A DNA stretch of 64,000 nt from Schaalia sp. JY-X169 (GCF_014069575.1 NZ_CP059675.1:1426001-1490000), one strand, 5' to 3'; positions 1 to 9,163 are shown, numbered from the stretch's first letter. Program-made: numbers and translations. Notes: generated by a model not told the origin, from the letters alone.

Positions 1-172
1 CAAACCAACTGCCATATTCAAACCCGGCCCGTGCTCACCGTCTGCGAAGAAAAACGAGGACCGGCCCTGGACTCCCACCGAAGCGGGCAGCGGAACCGGT
101 CTTGTTACCTCTAAAACCAGCACCTACACGATTGAAAACGTACACCGGCTGCGACTCCGCACGGCAGACAAT

Positions 173-187
173 TACCAATTCTTGGTA
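173..187. promoter_or_regulatory. inverted repeat before parD, likely autoregulatory operator
   Basis: TACCAA-TTC-TTGGTA is a perfect 6-bp inverted repeat ending 10 bases before the antitoxin start. ParD-type antitoxins usually repress their own operon by binding such palindromes, so this is a plausible operator. No other promoter element is clear. Confidence 0.45.
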
Positions 188-197
188 TGCTTGGGTC

Positions 198-431
198 ATG
201 GCTCAGAACACCTCAATCAGCTTGGATGATCACTTCTCGGGCTTCCTCTCCAGGGAAGTGTCCTCGGGGCGCTATCGGTCTGCCAGTGAGGTAGTCCGTG
301 CAGGCCTGCGGCTACTGGAAGATCAGGAGACTCAGATGGCTGCCCTCCGCGCGGCCCTGGTGACCGGCGAAGAGAGCGGGGCGCCAGAGGTTTTTGACTT
401 TGAGGCCTTCATCGCGGCAAAGAAGTCGTGA
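198..431 (+). CDS. parD: ParD-like type II antitoxin (ribbon-helix-helix)
   Basis: This 77-residue protein has the form of ParD/CC2985-family antitoxins: a short N-terminal strand (N-T-S-I-S-L), the typical segment S-G-R-Y-R-S-A-S-E-V-V-R-A-G-L-R-L-L-E, then an acidic C-terminal tail that would wrap the toxin. The open frame extends upstream, but the ATG at 198 matches the family's N-terminus and lies just after a palindrome. The stop overlaps the toxin start (GTGA at 428-431), so the two are translationally coupled. The protein should repress its own operon and neutralise the ParE-like toxin. Confidence 0.85.
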   Translation: MAQNTSISLDDHFSGFLSREVSSGRYRSASEVVRAGLRLLEDQETQMAALRAALVTGEESGAPEVFDFEAFIAAKKS

Positions 432-718
432 GCCGGTATCGTCTCACTCCGGCCGCGCAACGGGACCTTTCGTCGATTTGGGACTTCACGCAGGGACGCT
501 GGGATGCGCGTCAAGCCGAGACCTACGTTACTGAGATAAGAGCGGCACTCGAGCGCATCGCTGACAACCCAGGCCGTGGTCGCACCTGCGATGAGATCCG
601 CGTTGGCTACCGCAGATACTCCATTGGGAGCCACCTCATTTTCTATGTTAAGAGGCCCGATGGAGTGGATGTCATCCGGATCCTGCATCAGAGAATGGAC
701 CCAACACGACATCTTTGA
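428..718 (+). CDS. parE: ParE/RelE-superfamily toxin
   Basis: The 96-residue protein carries the ParE pattern: N-terminal Y-R-L-T-P-A-A-Q-R-D-L, a central R-A-A-L-E-R-I-A-D-N-P-G-R-G-R and a C-terminal strand V-D-V-I-R-I-L-H-Q-R-M-D. ParE members poison DNA gyrase, while RelE relatives cut mRNA. The R-x-G-Y-R-R-Y and H-Q-R-M-D motifs favour ParE. It starts on GTG overlapping the antitoxin stop. Toxic activity is inferred from family membership only. Confidence 0.83.
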   Translation: MSRYRLTPAAQRDLSSIWDFTQGRWDARQAETYVTEIRAALERIADNPGRGRTCDEIRVGYRRYSIGSHLIFYVKRPDGVDVIRILHQRMDPTRHL

Positions 719-753
719 GGCGGGCCCCGAGCGTGGGCTCCATCGGACCACCG

Positions 754-1155
754 CTAGTTGCCCGGGTCTGTAGATGCAGCCTTCCGCTTCTCGTTCAGTT
801 CCTTGGCCTTCGCGGTTGCGGCCTTGAGCCCCTTGATGCTCACGTCCCGCACTTTGGCTGGGGTCTTGAACTCGGTTGCCAGGATGGAGAGGCCACCTAT
901 CGCCACAAGTGCACCGGGGCCCGGCAGCGGCATCATAACCACGCCCAAGGCCGTTGCTCCGCCACCGACAACCCCAACCGTGGTGCGGTAAGCGCGGTCC
1001 GCCTTCGGATTATTGGCGATCGCCTGTCGCGTGAGGCGCCCAACCTGTCGGAAGTACCCTTCCTCTGTTGGCGGACTCTCACCCTGCATGTTTGTGGCGT
1101 ACTGCTGTGTAGGGCGGGCTTCTGACGCCCTGGGATTCTCTGTGTTCTGCGCCAT
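754..1155 (-). CDS. PGPGW-family transmembrane protein
   Basis: This 133-residue protein has a charged N-terminal half and a hydrophobic hairpin around residues 60-90 that includes the signature M-P-L-P-G-P-G-A. It resembles the actinobacterial PGPGW putative membrane proteins (TIGR02611 type), with alanine in place of the usual Trp. The C-terminus is lysine-rich and probably cytoplasmic. The function of the family is unknown. The gene converges with the toxin gene across 35 bases. Confidence 0.6.
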   Translation of the reverse strand: MAQNTENPRASEARPTQQYATNMQGESPPTEEGYFRQVGRLTRQAIANNPKADRAYRTTVGVVGGGATALGVVMMPLPGPGALVAIGGLSILATEFKTPAKVRDVSIKGLKAATAKAKELNEKRKAASTDPGN

Positions 1156-1230
1156 ATCATGATCCTACGGAACAACCACCAGCACGTACACCCACGGAAC
1201 GGACTTCCGCTACCAGAGTGGAGCGACCCC

Positions 1231-1791
1231 ATGAGACAACTTCGGTACGCGATCAACGTGACCCTGGATGGCTGTTGCCATCATGAGGCAGGACTTCCCC
1301 CAGATGAGGAATCGATGCTGTTCTGGACTTCTCAGATGGATGGAGCAGATGCACTCCTGTTCGGTCGGATTACCTACCAAATGATGGAGGATGCGTGGCG
1401 AAAACCCGAGGGCGGAGCGTGGCCAACGTGGATGGAAGAGTGGGAGATCCCGTTCGCAGAGGCCATCCACAAGACGGAGAAGCACGTCGTCTCGAGCACC
1501 TTCAACACAGTCGACTGGAATGCCGAACTAATCCGGGACGACCTCGAACACGCTGTCCGGACCCTCAAGGAGCAGCCAGGCGGCTACCTACTGACGGGTG
1601 GCGTGACGCTTCCGTTGGCACTGGCCGACCTGGGGCTCATCGATGAGTATGTCTTCATCGTCCAACCCATCCTCGCGGGCCGTGGCCCAACTTTGCTATC
1701 GGGATTGCAGGCACTGATCAACCTTGAGCAAGTAGGCCGCCGCGAGTTTGCCTCAGGGGCAGTCGCCCTCCAGTTCCGTCCTCGTCGCTAA
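1231..1791 (+). CDS. dihydrofolate reductase / RibD C-terminal family protein
   Basis: The 186-residue protein starts M-R-Q-L-R-Y-A-I-N-V-T-L-D-G and contains G-A-D-A-L-L-F-G-R-I-T-Y-Q-M-M, the typical opening of single-domain RibD_C-like reductases. G-G-Y-L-L-T-G-G-V-T-L and the C-terminal Y-V-F-I-V-Q-P-I-L-A-G-R-G also match the family. It should bind NADPH, but its substrate is unknown and it is not the essential FolA type. The ATG at 1231 follows GGAG and fits the family N-terminus better than upstream in-frame codons. Its stop overlaps that of the convergent MFS gene. Confidence 0.8.
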   Translation: MRQLRYAINVTLDGCCHHEAGLPPDEESMLFWTSQMDGADALLFGRITYQMMEDAWRKPEGGAWPTWMEEWEIPFAEAIHKTEKHVVSSTFNTVDWNAELIRDDLEHAVRTLKEQPGGYLLTGGVTLPLALADLGLIDEYVFIVQPILAGRGPTLLSGLQALINLEQVGRREFASGAVALQFRPRR

Positions 1792-2945
1792 CCCGCTTCC
1801 CGCGGCGCCCAGATCCACGCCAAGACCGCGGCAACAGCAAGGAAACCGCATGCGAGGACGACAACGGCTCCCCATCCTCCCGCGTCCCAGGCCGTCGCGA
1901 AGATGACTGCCCCCACTGACGCACCCACGTAGTAGGCCAGGTTGTACCGAGCAGCGCCAGCCGAAGGTTGCGCCGACAAGCGGGCAGCCGTCGGGTTCGC
2001 AAGGGCGTGAACCGCGAAGAACCCCGCTGAGAGCATCACAAGTCCGAGGACGAAGCTCCACAGTTGCGGGATCAAGGACACAGCGAGTCCGCCAGCCGAG
2101 CATGTCAGGGCAGCCACGTGAATTGTTCGGGCCGGGACGCGAGCAGATACTCGACCCACCAGAGAGGATGTGAGTGTTCCGGCCCCGTACGCAAGGAAAA
2201 GAAGAGAGATCATCGCAGGGTTCATGAAGAGCGGCGCGGCAGCCCCCCGGAACGCAGCGGCGTTGTAAACCCCCGAATGCACAGCCATGCCGCAGAAGGC
2301 GAGGGCGTACATAACCCGGCGTGACGCGACCGACCGATCCCCACGAACGGACGGGATCACTCGAGGTCGAAGAGGTGCGGCGCTTGGCAGCAGTAGATGT
2401 GCCAGGCCCCCAACTGCCGCAAGGAGAACTCCCGCACACAGCAAACCCATGTGCCAGGAGCCAAGCAGGTCCGTCAACGCACCCGAGAGAATCCTGCCCC
2501 CCATGCCACCCAGGGTTGTTCCAGCAATGTAGAGCCCACCCACACGCGCAACCGCCCTGGGCGCCACGTTGTCAACCACCCAGGCCATAGCCGAAACGAG
2601 AACCGCGGCAATACCTAGTCCCTGGATGAAACGTGCCAAGACAAGCGCCCACCACGGCGTCAACACGCCCAGGGACAATCCCGCAACGGTGGCGAGGGCG
2701 AGCCCCGCAACGATCATCCGCCCTCGTCCCCACCGAGCGCTTGCGGCACCGAGTGGGAGCACCCCGACTGCAACACCCAGCGTCACGGCGGACATCAGCC
2801 ATGAGGCGTGGGCTGCACTCAGCGCGTACTGCTCCGAAATAACGGGCAAGAGCGGCTGGGGCGCATACATCAGGCCAAGCGTTGCAACCCCGACAAGCAG
2901 CAGCGCCAAACGCGCCCTGCCGTAGTCGGGGTGGCCTGGTGCCAA
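1788..2945 (-). CDS. MFS transporter, YnfM-like
   Basis: About 12 hydrophobic segments are spread over some 385 residues. The segment Y-A-P-Q-P-L-L-P-V-I-S, then W-L-M-S-A-V-T-L-G-V-A-V-G and R-F-I-Q-G-L-G-I-A, is characteristic of YnfM-type drug or sugar efflux permeases of the major facilitator superfamily. Upstream codons in the long open frame are low-complexity and lie antisense to the next gene, so I take the TTG at 2945. This start is uncertain because its ribosome-binding site is weak. It is divergent from the membrane gene at 3007, with about 60 bases between them. Confidence 0.75.
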   Translation of the reverse strand: MAPGHPDYGRARLALLLVGVATLGLMYAPQPLLPVISEQYALSAAHASWLMSAVTLGVAVGVLPLGAASARWGRGRMIVAGLALATVAGLSLGVLTPWWALVLARFIQGLGIAAVLVSAMAWVVDNVAPRAVARVGGLYIAGTTLGGMGGRILSGALTDLLGSWHMGLLCAGVLLAAVGGLAHLLLPSAAPLRPRVIPSVRGDRSVASRRVMYALAFCGMAVHSGVYNAAAFRGAAAPLFMNPAMISLLFLAYGAGTLTSSLVGRVSARVPARTIHVAALTCSAGGLAVSLIPQLWSFVLGLVMLSAGFFAVHALANPTAARLSAQPSAGAARYNLAYYVGASVGAVIFATAWDAGGWGAVVVLACGFLAVAAVLAWIWAPREAG

Positions 2946-3006
2946 TCCGAGTCCTACGTCGTTGATAATTACCCCACCCCTTCTGCGGTTCTCACACTTC
3001 CGGGCT

Positions 3007-3669
3007 ATGGTCAAAGACATGACCCACATGCCTTCTAAAAGGATACGCCGCGCCCTCGACATTACGGCTGGCGCCCTCATCGTCCTACTCCTTTTCGGCA
3101 TCATCTGGCTTGATATTGCGTCAGGCGTGTGGGCGGAAACCGTCATCCTTTCGGGCATTGCCGCTGGTCTTCTGACTTTCCTTCTGACGGCGCTCTTCAT
3201 CGACCGGTGGACGGCTGCCCGTGAGCATCGCAAATGGTCTCCGGTTACACGCCTAGCCCTGACGGACATCTTGCACGCACTTGCGGACGACGAACACAGT
3301 GACATCAGGCGCGGGCATATCGTGCCCCGAACGCTCACCGTTGTAGACCATCCCACAGCCGCACAGCTCGACGCACTTTTGCACGAAGTCATTCGTGAAC
3401 GTGAAGACATCACTCATGCACTGGCGCGGTGGTCGCAGTTTCTCGCGTCTTCCGCGGACGTACAGGCACTGATGAACCACATCGCCGATCTTGCCGAAAG
3501 CCTCGACGACATCCGTGATTGCGTCGTTGAACTTGAGTCCGGCGTGCAGAATGCGGACGAGGGCGAGGCCGACTTACACAGTGAACTCACGGCCTATTCC
3601 AAGGCCACCGAACGCACGATTGCCGAGATCGCCGCTATTCAGTCACGCCTGAGGGCGGAAAACAACTGA
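3007..3669 (+). CDS. hypothetical membrane protein with coiled-coil tail
   Basis: I do not recognise a family. The roughly 220-residue protein has two N-terminal transmembrane helices (about residues 15-36 and 43-66, counted from the ATG at 3007), then a cytoplasmic region. Its last 100 residues are rich in Glu, Asp, Leu and Ala with heptad-like spacing, which suggests a coiled coil. The ATG codons at 3007, 3019 and 3028 are all possible starts. It is transcribed away from the MFS gene, and its end faces the exonuclease gene. Confidence 0.6.
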   Translation: MVKDMTHMPSKRIRRALDITAGALIVLLLFGIIWLDIASGVWAETVILSGIAAGLLTFLLTALFIDRWTAAREHRKWSPVTRLALTDILHALADDEHSDIRRGHIVPRTLTVVDHPTAAQLDALLHEVIREREDITHALARWSQFLASSADVQALMNHIADLAESLDDIRDCVVELESGVQNADEGEADLHSELTAYSKATERTIAEIAAIQSRLRAENN

Positions 3670-3676
3670 GGTCCCG

Positions 3677-4234
3677 CTAGATCCTGGCCAACGCCGCCAC
3701 GATCAGCCCGCACGCCTCCGCGTCAGATTCGGCGCGGTGGTGGTCAAGTTGGTAGCCGGGAACCAGAGCCTGGGTAACGGTCGGTAGCTTGTAGTTCTCA
3801 AGGCCCGGCACCAGGCCTTTCGCGGTGCGGTATGAGCAGTAGAAGTCATGCGGCAGAGTCGAGCAAGCGTAGAAGTCGTCCAACGCCTTCCACACTCCAG
3901 CATCAAAGGACGCATTGTGCGCAAAAACCGGGGAGGCCCCGCTGAACTGGGTAACCTGCTGCGAAACTTCCGCCCACGAGGGCGAATAGTAGACATCCTG
4001 CGCGCTGATCCCATGGAGGTAGGTGAACTGGAACATGTTGAACCCGGGTGGGGGTGCAAGAAGCGTTGCGAAACGATCCACAATCCGCCCTCGCTCAATG
4101 CGCACCATGGCAATCTGGCATGCCGATACTCGACTGGTGTTGGCAGTTTCAAAATCGACGGCCACAAACGAGGGCGTGGCGAGGACGGCGGCGGGAGCAA
4201 CCCACTTGGAAGACGCGGGATAACGATTACGCAT
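3677..4234 (-). CDS. DEDDh 3'-5' exonuclease (DnaQ-like)
   Basis: This 185-residue protein is a single exonuclease domain. The first motif is F-V-A-V-D-F-E-T-A-N, the second F-A-H-N-A-S-F-D, and the last is H-R-A-E-S-D-A-E-A, so all four acidic residues and the motif III histidine of the DEDDh family are present. It resembles the stand-alone epsilon-like exonucleases of Actinomycetota and lacks BRCT or other extra domains. Likely roles are DNA repair or RNA trimming; the substrate cannot be told from sequence. Confidence 0.82.
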   Translation of the reverse strand: MRNRYPASSKWVAPAAVLATPSFVAVDFETANTSRVSACQIAMVRIERGRIVDRFATLLAPPPGFNMFQFTYLHGISAQDVYYSPSWAEVSQQVTQFSGASPVFAHNASFDAGVWKALDDFYACSTLPHDFYCSYRTAKGLVPGLENYKLPTVTQALVPGYQLDHHRAESDAEACGLIVAALARI

Positions 4235-4381
4235 CCATTCATGCTACTCAACGGCAGTCGCCGCGCCTCTCGCCACCGCAGAAGCTGTTGATTACACTGA
4301 GATCTGCTACACAACCTTAAGGCAGACCTTGGATCTGACGTCGCCCGACCTCCAATCCACACCGCGAAGGAGCGCACCAAA

Positions 4382-4723
4382 ATGTCCGAAAAAGACGGAA
4401 ACACCTTCTCAGAGACCTTTACCGTTGCCACCGAGAACCTGGCAGACAAGATCAAGGAGCTTGTTGAGCAGGGCAACGCCCGCAGGGTCATTGTCCGCAA
4501 TAAGAAGGGCAAGGAACTTGTCAACGTTCCACTCACCGGGAGTGCCATTGCCGGGGGCGCATTCGTCCTCGCAGCTCCCCTTGTTAGCGCAATCGGGGTC
4601 ATCGCAGCCCTAGCCTCATCGGTGCAGGTGGAAGTGATCCGCGATGAGCCGACAACGCCTTCGGGAGCCACCGAAGAGACCATTGCGATCCAGTTGACCC
4701 CGTACGCCGAAAACAACGACTAG
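4382..4723 (+). CDS. DUF4342 domain protein
   Basis: This 113-residue protein has the DUF4342 layout: a helical N-terminal part ending L-A-D-K-I-K-E-L-V-E-Q-G-N, a strand pair R-R-V-I-V-R-N-K-K-G-K-E-L-V-N-V-P-L, and a glycine/alanine-rich hydrophobic hairpin at about 57-82. Function is unknown. It is followed after 40 bases by the DUF6325 and SHOCT genes on the same strand, and the three may form a small operon. Confidence 0.72.
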   Translation: MSEKDGNTFSETFTVATENLADKIKELVEQGNARRVIVRNKKGKELVNVPLTGSAIAGGAFVLAAPLVSAIGVIAALASSVQVEVIRDEPTTPSGATEETIAIQLTPYAENND

Positions 4724-4763
4724 CCGAAGGCTTTCGCACTCACAGTGAAAGGATGGCCTAGCA

Positions 4764-5195
4764 ATGGCCTCAGAAGAATTCTCAGGACCAGTCGACTACC
4801 TTGTGTTCGCATTTGACCAAGGCGCCGATATAGGTCTGGGTCTGCAAGCTCTGCTCGATCGCGTTGACCAAGGCATTATTGAGGTCCTTGATATTGAGCT
4901 CATCAGCAAGGATAGTGCGGGCCATCCCTCAAAGAGTCAGTTCGCGGATCTGTTGGACGTGACAGGTTTTGACCTTGGTCTCCTCGAAGGGGTCGACTCA
5001 GGAATCCTCGACGCTGAAGACATGGACACGATCGTCGCAGACTTACAAGATGGACAATTCGCGGTGGCGATTGTCTACGAAGATCGTTCGCTTGCAACCG
5101 CAGCCGAGGCATGGGTGCGGGCCGGAGGGGCTGAAGTCTTCTCTGGCGGAGTTGCCATTTCCGACCTCGACCACGCACTAGAAGAAAAGAGCTAG
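4764..5195 (+). CDS. DUF6325 family protein
   Basis: The 143-residue acidic protein matches DUF6325 (formerly grouped with DUF1269): G-P-V-D-Y-L-V-F-A-F near the start, an I-I-E-V-L-D-I-E-L-I-S strand, and the C-terminal E-A-W-V-R-A-G-G-A. In Actinomycetota this family very often sits directly before a small SHOCT protein, as here with 2 bases between genes. A membrane-associated or stress role has been proposed but not established. Confidence 0.72.
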   Translation: MASEEFSGPVDYLVFAFDQGADIGLGLQALLDRVDQGIIEVLDIELISKDSAGHPSKSQFADLLDVTGFDLGLLEGVDSGILDAEDMDTIVADLQDGQFAVAIVYEDRSLATAAEAWVRAGGAEVFSGGVAISDLDHALEEKS

Positions 5196-5197
5196 AC

Positions 5198-5458
5198 ATG
5201 AGCTTGCTACGCACAGCCGCCAGGGCTCACGTTGCAACCAGGGTAATCGGCAGCACTCACCGCCGCCAGCAGCAGCGCTGGGCGGCCCAAGATGCCGCAA
5301 TAGCCGGAGTAAACCAGCCTGTCAAAGCTCAGAGCGCGCCGCCTCCTGCGTCACCGATGCTCGATCAGCTGGCACAGCTCGGGGCGCTCCGGGACGCAGG
5401 TGTCCTCACCCCGGCAGAGTTCGAGATGCAGAAACAGCGGATCCTCGCAGGAGGCTAA
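5198..5458 (+). CDS. small SHOCT-domain protein
   Basis: The protein has 86 residues. The C-terminal third (P-M-L-D-Q-L-A-Q-L-G-A-L-R-D-A-G-V-L-T followed by E-F-E-M-Q-K-Q-R-I-L) is a clear SHOCT (short C-terminal) domain, an oligomerisation module. The N-terminal 50 residues are basic and Gln/Ala-rich and have no recognised fold. It follows the DUF6325 gene by 2 bases, the usual neighbourhood, and is probably translated together with it. Confidence 0.78.
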   Translation: MSLLRTAARAHVATRVIGSTHRRQQQRWAAQDAAIAGVNQPVKAQSAPPPASPMLDQLAQLGALRDAGVLTPAEFEMQKQRILAGG

Positions 5459-5469
5459 CACCCAGGTGG

Positions 5470-6114
5470 TCAAACCAGGTCGGTTACCTGTGCACCCATG
5501 CGGTATGCGAGGACCTCACCAGATTCCGCAACTTCGCGTCCCAACTCTTCAAACCCAAGATGCCTGTAAAACGCCAGGGCGTCCTGGTTGGCTGCCCCAA
5601 CACCAATGGAGAGACGCTGCACCCCCCGGTCACGCAGTGCCGCGGCAAAAATGGCGATCAGCGTGCGACCGAGGCCGTGTCCCTGGGCCTCAGGGAGCAG
5701 ATCAATATGGAACTCCCCCGGGTACTTCCGCACGATCTCATTCAGTTGGTTTTCGGGGTGCTCACCGCGGCTGCGCACTTCAAGGTCAGCGCCAGTCCAA
5801 CCGTCATCAACTGGGAGGAGCTCCTCAAACTTGGGAGCCCAGTCCCCCGCCCACCACTCAACAAACGCGGTGACGTTCGAGGTGCCGAGAATATAGCCCA
5901 CAACATCACCGTCATTGGCATCGTCCTCGGCTGAATCCGCCACAACCACCCACGCCAAGTCCGGTTCGAAAACCACGTAGGGGTAGGCATAGATAGCGGG
6001 GAGCAAGTCGTCATTGGCATAAATCCCGGTTGCATCGTCACCGCTATCACCGGTCTGTACGCAGACTCTTCCGACACCATCCCAGTCCGCAGCTTCGTAG
6101 GGGCGGATCAACAA
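5470..6114 (-). CDS. GNAT N-acetyltransferase
   Basis: A single GNAT domain. Strand 1 is L-I-R-P-Y-E-A-A-D-W-D-G, and the acetyl-CoA loop is Q-G-H-G-L-G-R-T-L-I, followed by A-N-Q-D-A-L-A-F-Y-R-H-L-G-F-E. The open frame extends to a TTG at 6174 that overlaps the lacZ stop. I prefer the TTG at 6114 because a GGGGCGG precedes it and families of this type begin at that strand; a GTG at 6150 is also possible. It is the last gene downstream of lacZ on the same strand. The substrate is unknown. Confidence 0.75.
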   Translation of the reverse strand: MLIRPYEAADWDGVGRVCVQTGDSGDDATGIYANDDLLPAIYAYPYVVFEPDLAWVVVADSAEDDANDGDVVGYILGTSNVTAFVEWWAGDWAPKFEELLPVDDGWTGADLEVRSRGEHPENQLNEIVRKYPGEFHIDLLPEAQGHGLGRTLIAIFAAALRDRGVQRLSIGVGAANQDALAFYRHLGFEELGREVAESGEVLAYRMGAQVTDLV

Positions 6115-6157
6115 CCCGCCCCTACGAAGGACATGCGACTCAGATACCACCGCAGTG

Positions 6158-9100
6158 CTACAGGAGGCCGACAAACCCGAACTTGAACACCATCTCCTCA
6201 GCCGGGATCAGGTATTCCTCGTGAGGACGCGCCCCCCATGTGTTGTCCCCAGCAACGCCGCGTCGCGCCAAAGCCGGACGAATCACGGTGTTGATGATGG
6301 GTGGCAGTTCGTTGTGGTGAGCAGCATTCTCGATCTCAAACGGACTCCAGTGCAGCGCTGAGAAGTCCATTGGCGCGTCGGTGTCGAACCGTAGGCCCCG
6401 CCCTCGTTCGTCCGTCACTTCAGCCCAGCGGACTCCGGTATGGTTGCCGGCTTCCTGAGGACGAAGGTACGGGGTCAGTTGGTCGGCAACTTTCTGTTCG
6501 TACACCCCAAGACGTGCGCCGCCGCGCCTATCCGAGTAGCTTTCATCCGGACCCTCGCCATACCACTTCAGTTCGGAAAGATCCGCGTCCGCAGTGAAGA
6601 GCATCCCGAACTCGGGTAGGTCACCGAGTCCCTCCCCCGGCTTCAGGGTCATCGTGACATCAATGTGTCCGGCGCCGTCCACCGCGTACTCCACGACACA
6701 CTCGCTGGCTGGGATTGTTGGCAGCGCGTACCTGTAGGTAACTACCGCCAAGTTATCGCGCTCTTCCAGGGTCGGATTATCTTCCGTCCATGTGGACTTC
6801 GCGTAACGCGAGGCAAGCAACCACTGTCCGTCCTCGGCAGGTGCGCCCCATCCTCTTTCGTTCGAGGTCGGAGCATGCCAGAAGTTCGGCACCGGAACCG
6901 TCTTCAACAGGTCACGCCCGCCATCGCCCGTCAGGCCATAACGGTAGGACTGGATCCCGCCGTACAACCTTGAGAACGACACGGAGAAGTTCTCTCCATA
7001 AACACCGTAGTTGTGGATTCCTTCCACGACTGTCGGAGCCGGAGGACGGATGGGCTCAGGTGCGCCCTCGACCTCGACGACCCCCTTTTCGGCGGCGACC
7101 TCGAAGCCTGCGGGAGCCCACGGTTCATCGCTACGGAGTCGGAAGGACACGTCCACCGTGTACTCGCCCGGTTCGTTGGGGATTGCCACGGGGACTTCGT
7201 AAACCTTCGTCTCTCCGGGAGCGACACTGGTTTCCAGACCCGCCTCTTCAACCACTTCACCCTCACGCGACACGGTGACAACACAGTCGAATGCGTTGGT
7301 GTTGGTGAAGTTGTAGCGGTTCGTGATGGTGATTTCTGAGGGCGTCACCGTGCCGCGGATCCCCTGGTGCAGGTACTTGACCTCCTGCATCCTGGGAGTC
7401 GGTGAATGGTCAGCGAAGAAGATGCCGTTACCGCAGAACTCGTTGTCGTACGGAGCCTCACTGCTGTCCCCGCCGTATCCAAAGTACTGCTTGCCATAGC
7501 GGTCAGTCATGAGGATCGCCTGATCCGCAAAGTCCCAGATGAAACCACCCTGGTACAGCGGATCGCGGTCAGCCAGATCCATGTATCGATCCACTGCCCC
7601 AAAGGAGTTGCCCATGGCATGTGCGTACTCGCAAAGGATGAATGGCTTGTCGCGGTGCTCCTTTAAGAACTCTTCAACATCTGCGGCAGGCGTGTACATC
7701 TGCGAGTACATGTCCGTGGTCTCCGGGTAACGCGGATCCCAGTGGACGCCCTCGTAATGCACTGGACGGCTGTCAACGTCGCGGAAGTAGTTCGACACCG
7801 CCAAGATGTCGGTGCCACCAAATGACTCATTGCCGCACGACCAGATCACGATGCTGGGGTGGTTCTTGTCGCGCTCATACATGTTGGCGGCACGGTCAAA
7901 CAGGGACGGCAGCCAAATCGGGTTATCCCCCGGTGTGGCTGTCTCGACTGGAAGTTCCCCGAACCGAACCTTGTCCCACAGTCCGTGGCTCTCGAGGTTC
8001 ATCTCATCCATAACGTAGAAGCCGTACTGATCAGCCAACTCGTAGAAGAACGAGTTGTTCGGGTAGTGGCTGGTACGAATCGCATTCAAACCGGCCTGCT
8101 TAAGGGCGACCATATCGGCCTCAGTTTCCTCACGCGTCATGACGCGGCCCTGCAACCCGAACTCGTGACGGTTAACGCCGAAGAAGACGATGCGCTCGCC
8201 GTTTATCTTCATCAGTCCGTCTTCGATTCCGAAACGACGAACACCAATCTTCAGGGGAATGTACTCGAGGACGACGCCCTCGTCGTTGGACACCTCTACC
8301 TGAGCTTCGTAGAGGTAAGGGTCTTCGGCGGACCACAGGTGGGGGTTGGTCAGGGTAATGACGAACTTCCCGTCCTCGTCCACATCCAGGGCCTGCCCAC
8401 CCAACCAGACAACGACGCTTCCTTCGCCCTCGACATCCGCATCAATCTTGATATCTGCGGAAGCGAGGTCGTCAGCAACGTCGACGCCGACGTGAATGTC
8501 CCGCACGTGGGTAGCCGGGTAAGTCCGCAAAATAACGTCGCGGAAGATACCGGAGAAGCGGAAGAAATCCTGGTCTTCCAACCACGAGGCCGAACACCAC
8601 TTGAATACTTCGGCGGCCAATTTGTTCTCGCCCTCGACCAAAAGTTCCGTGATGTCAAACTCCGAGGGCGTGAAGCTGTCCTCTGCGTAGCCAACAAATG
8701 TGCCGTTGAGCCACAGGGCAATCGCACTCTCAGCGCCGTTGAAGGTGATGGTGACACGTTCACCGGGCTCAGGGGTGCGATCCAAAGAAAAGTTCTTCAC
8801 GTAGCACGCCGTGGGGTTGAACCGCATGGGAACTTCAGGGACCTCTAGCTCTTCCTGGCCATCCCACGGGTATTGCGTGTTGACGTACTGATTGCGGTCG
8901 TAGCCCTCCATCTGAATGTGAGCAGGAACGCGAATGTCATCCCAGGTTGAGGTGTCGTAATCGAGTTTCTCAAACCCCTGCGGAACGCCGAGGGGGTTGC
9001 GAGAGTAGTGGAACTTCCAGGTTCCATCCAAGCTTTGCTCGTAACTGCTTCGCCCCCCACGCTGCTCTTGGAGGGATGCAAACCACCGATGGTCCGAATG

Positions 9101-9163
9101 AGGATCTAAGCGGTTGATTGCGACTACCTGCGGATCCGAAAGTAGCGTGAGGTCGAAGGTCAT
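6158..9163 (-). CDS. lacZ: beta-galactosidase, GH2 (LacZ)
   Basis: A full-length GH2 enzyme of about 1001 residues in the usual order: sugar-binding jelly roll, immunoglobulin-like domain, TIM barrel, and C-terminal small-chain domain. The barrel holds G-V-N-R-H-E-F-G, W-S-C-G-N-E-S (acid/base Glu446) and I-L-C-E-Y-A-H-A-M-G-N-S (nucleophile Glu512). No signal peptide is present, so it hydrolyses galactosides in the cytoplasm. The ATG at 9163 overlaps the permease stop as ATGA, which places lacZ in the ABC importer operon. Earlier in-frame codons lie inside the permease gene and are rejected. Confidence 0.96.
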   Translation of the reverse strand: MTFDLTLLSDPQVVAINRLDPHSDHRWFASLQEQRGGRSSYEQSLDGTWKFHYSRNPLGVPQGFEKLDYDTSTWDDIRVPAHIQMEGYDRNQYVNTQYPWDGQEELEVPEVPMRFNPTACYVKNFSLDRTPEPGERVTITFNGAESAIALWLNGTFVGYAEDSFTPSEFDITELLVEGENKLAAEVFKWCSASWLEDQDFFRFSGIFRDVILRTYPATHVRDIHVGVDVADDLASADIKIDADVEGEGSVVVWLGGQALDVDEDGKFVITLTNPHLWSAEDPYLYEAQVEVSNDEGVVLEYIPLKIGVRRFGIEDGLMKINGERIVFFGVNRHEFGLQGRVMTREETEADMVALKQAGLNAIRTSHYPNNSFFYELADQYGFYVMDEMNLESHGLWDKVRFGELPVETATPGDNPIWLPSLFDRAANMYERDKNHPSIVIWSCGNESFGGTDILAVSNYFRDVDSRPVHYEGVHWDPRYPETTDMYSQMYTPAADVEEFLKEHRDKPFILCEYAHAMGNSFGAVDRYMDLADRDPLYQGGFIWDFADQAILMTDRYGKQYFGYGGDSSEAPYDNEFCGNGIFFADHSPTPRMQEVKYLHQGIRGTVTPSEITITNRYNFTNTNAFDCVVTVSREGEVVEEAGLETSVAPGETKVYEVPVAIPNEPGEYTVDVSFRLRSDEPWAPAGFEVAAEKGVVEVEGAPEPIRPPAPTVVEGIHNYGVYGENFSVSFSRLYGGIQSYRYGLTGDGGRDLLKTVPVPNFWHAPTSNERGWGAPAEDGQWLLASRYAKSTWTEDNPTLEERDNLAVVTYRYALPTIPASECVVEYAVDGAGHIDVTMTLKPGEGLGDLPEFGMLFTADADLSELKWYGEGPDESYSDRRGGARLGVYEQKVADQLTPYLRPQEAGNHTGVRWAEVTDERGRGLRFDTDAPMDFSALHWSPFEIENAAHHNELPPIINTVIRPALARRGVAGDNTWGARPHEEYLIPAEEMVFKFGFVGLL

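Noticed and set aside
1-114. possible 3' end of a gene entering from the left edge
   Set aside because: The frame is open to TAA at 112-114, but 37 codons without a recognisable motif are too little to support a gene.
2962-3413. N-terminal extension of the MFS gene antisense to the 3007 gene
   Set aside because: The extension lacks hydrophobic segments and family similarity, and it overlaps a plausible plus-strand membrane gene.
7859-8848. 329-codon open frame antisense to lacZ
   Set aside because: Lies wholly inside lacZ on the other strand, has no recognisable family and reflects the codon bias of the GC-rich gene.
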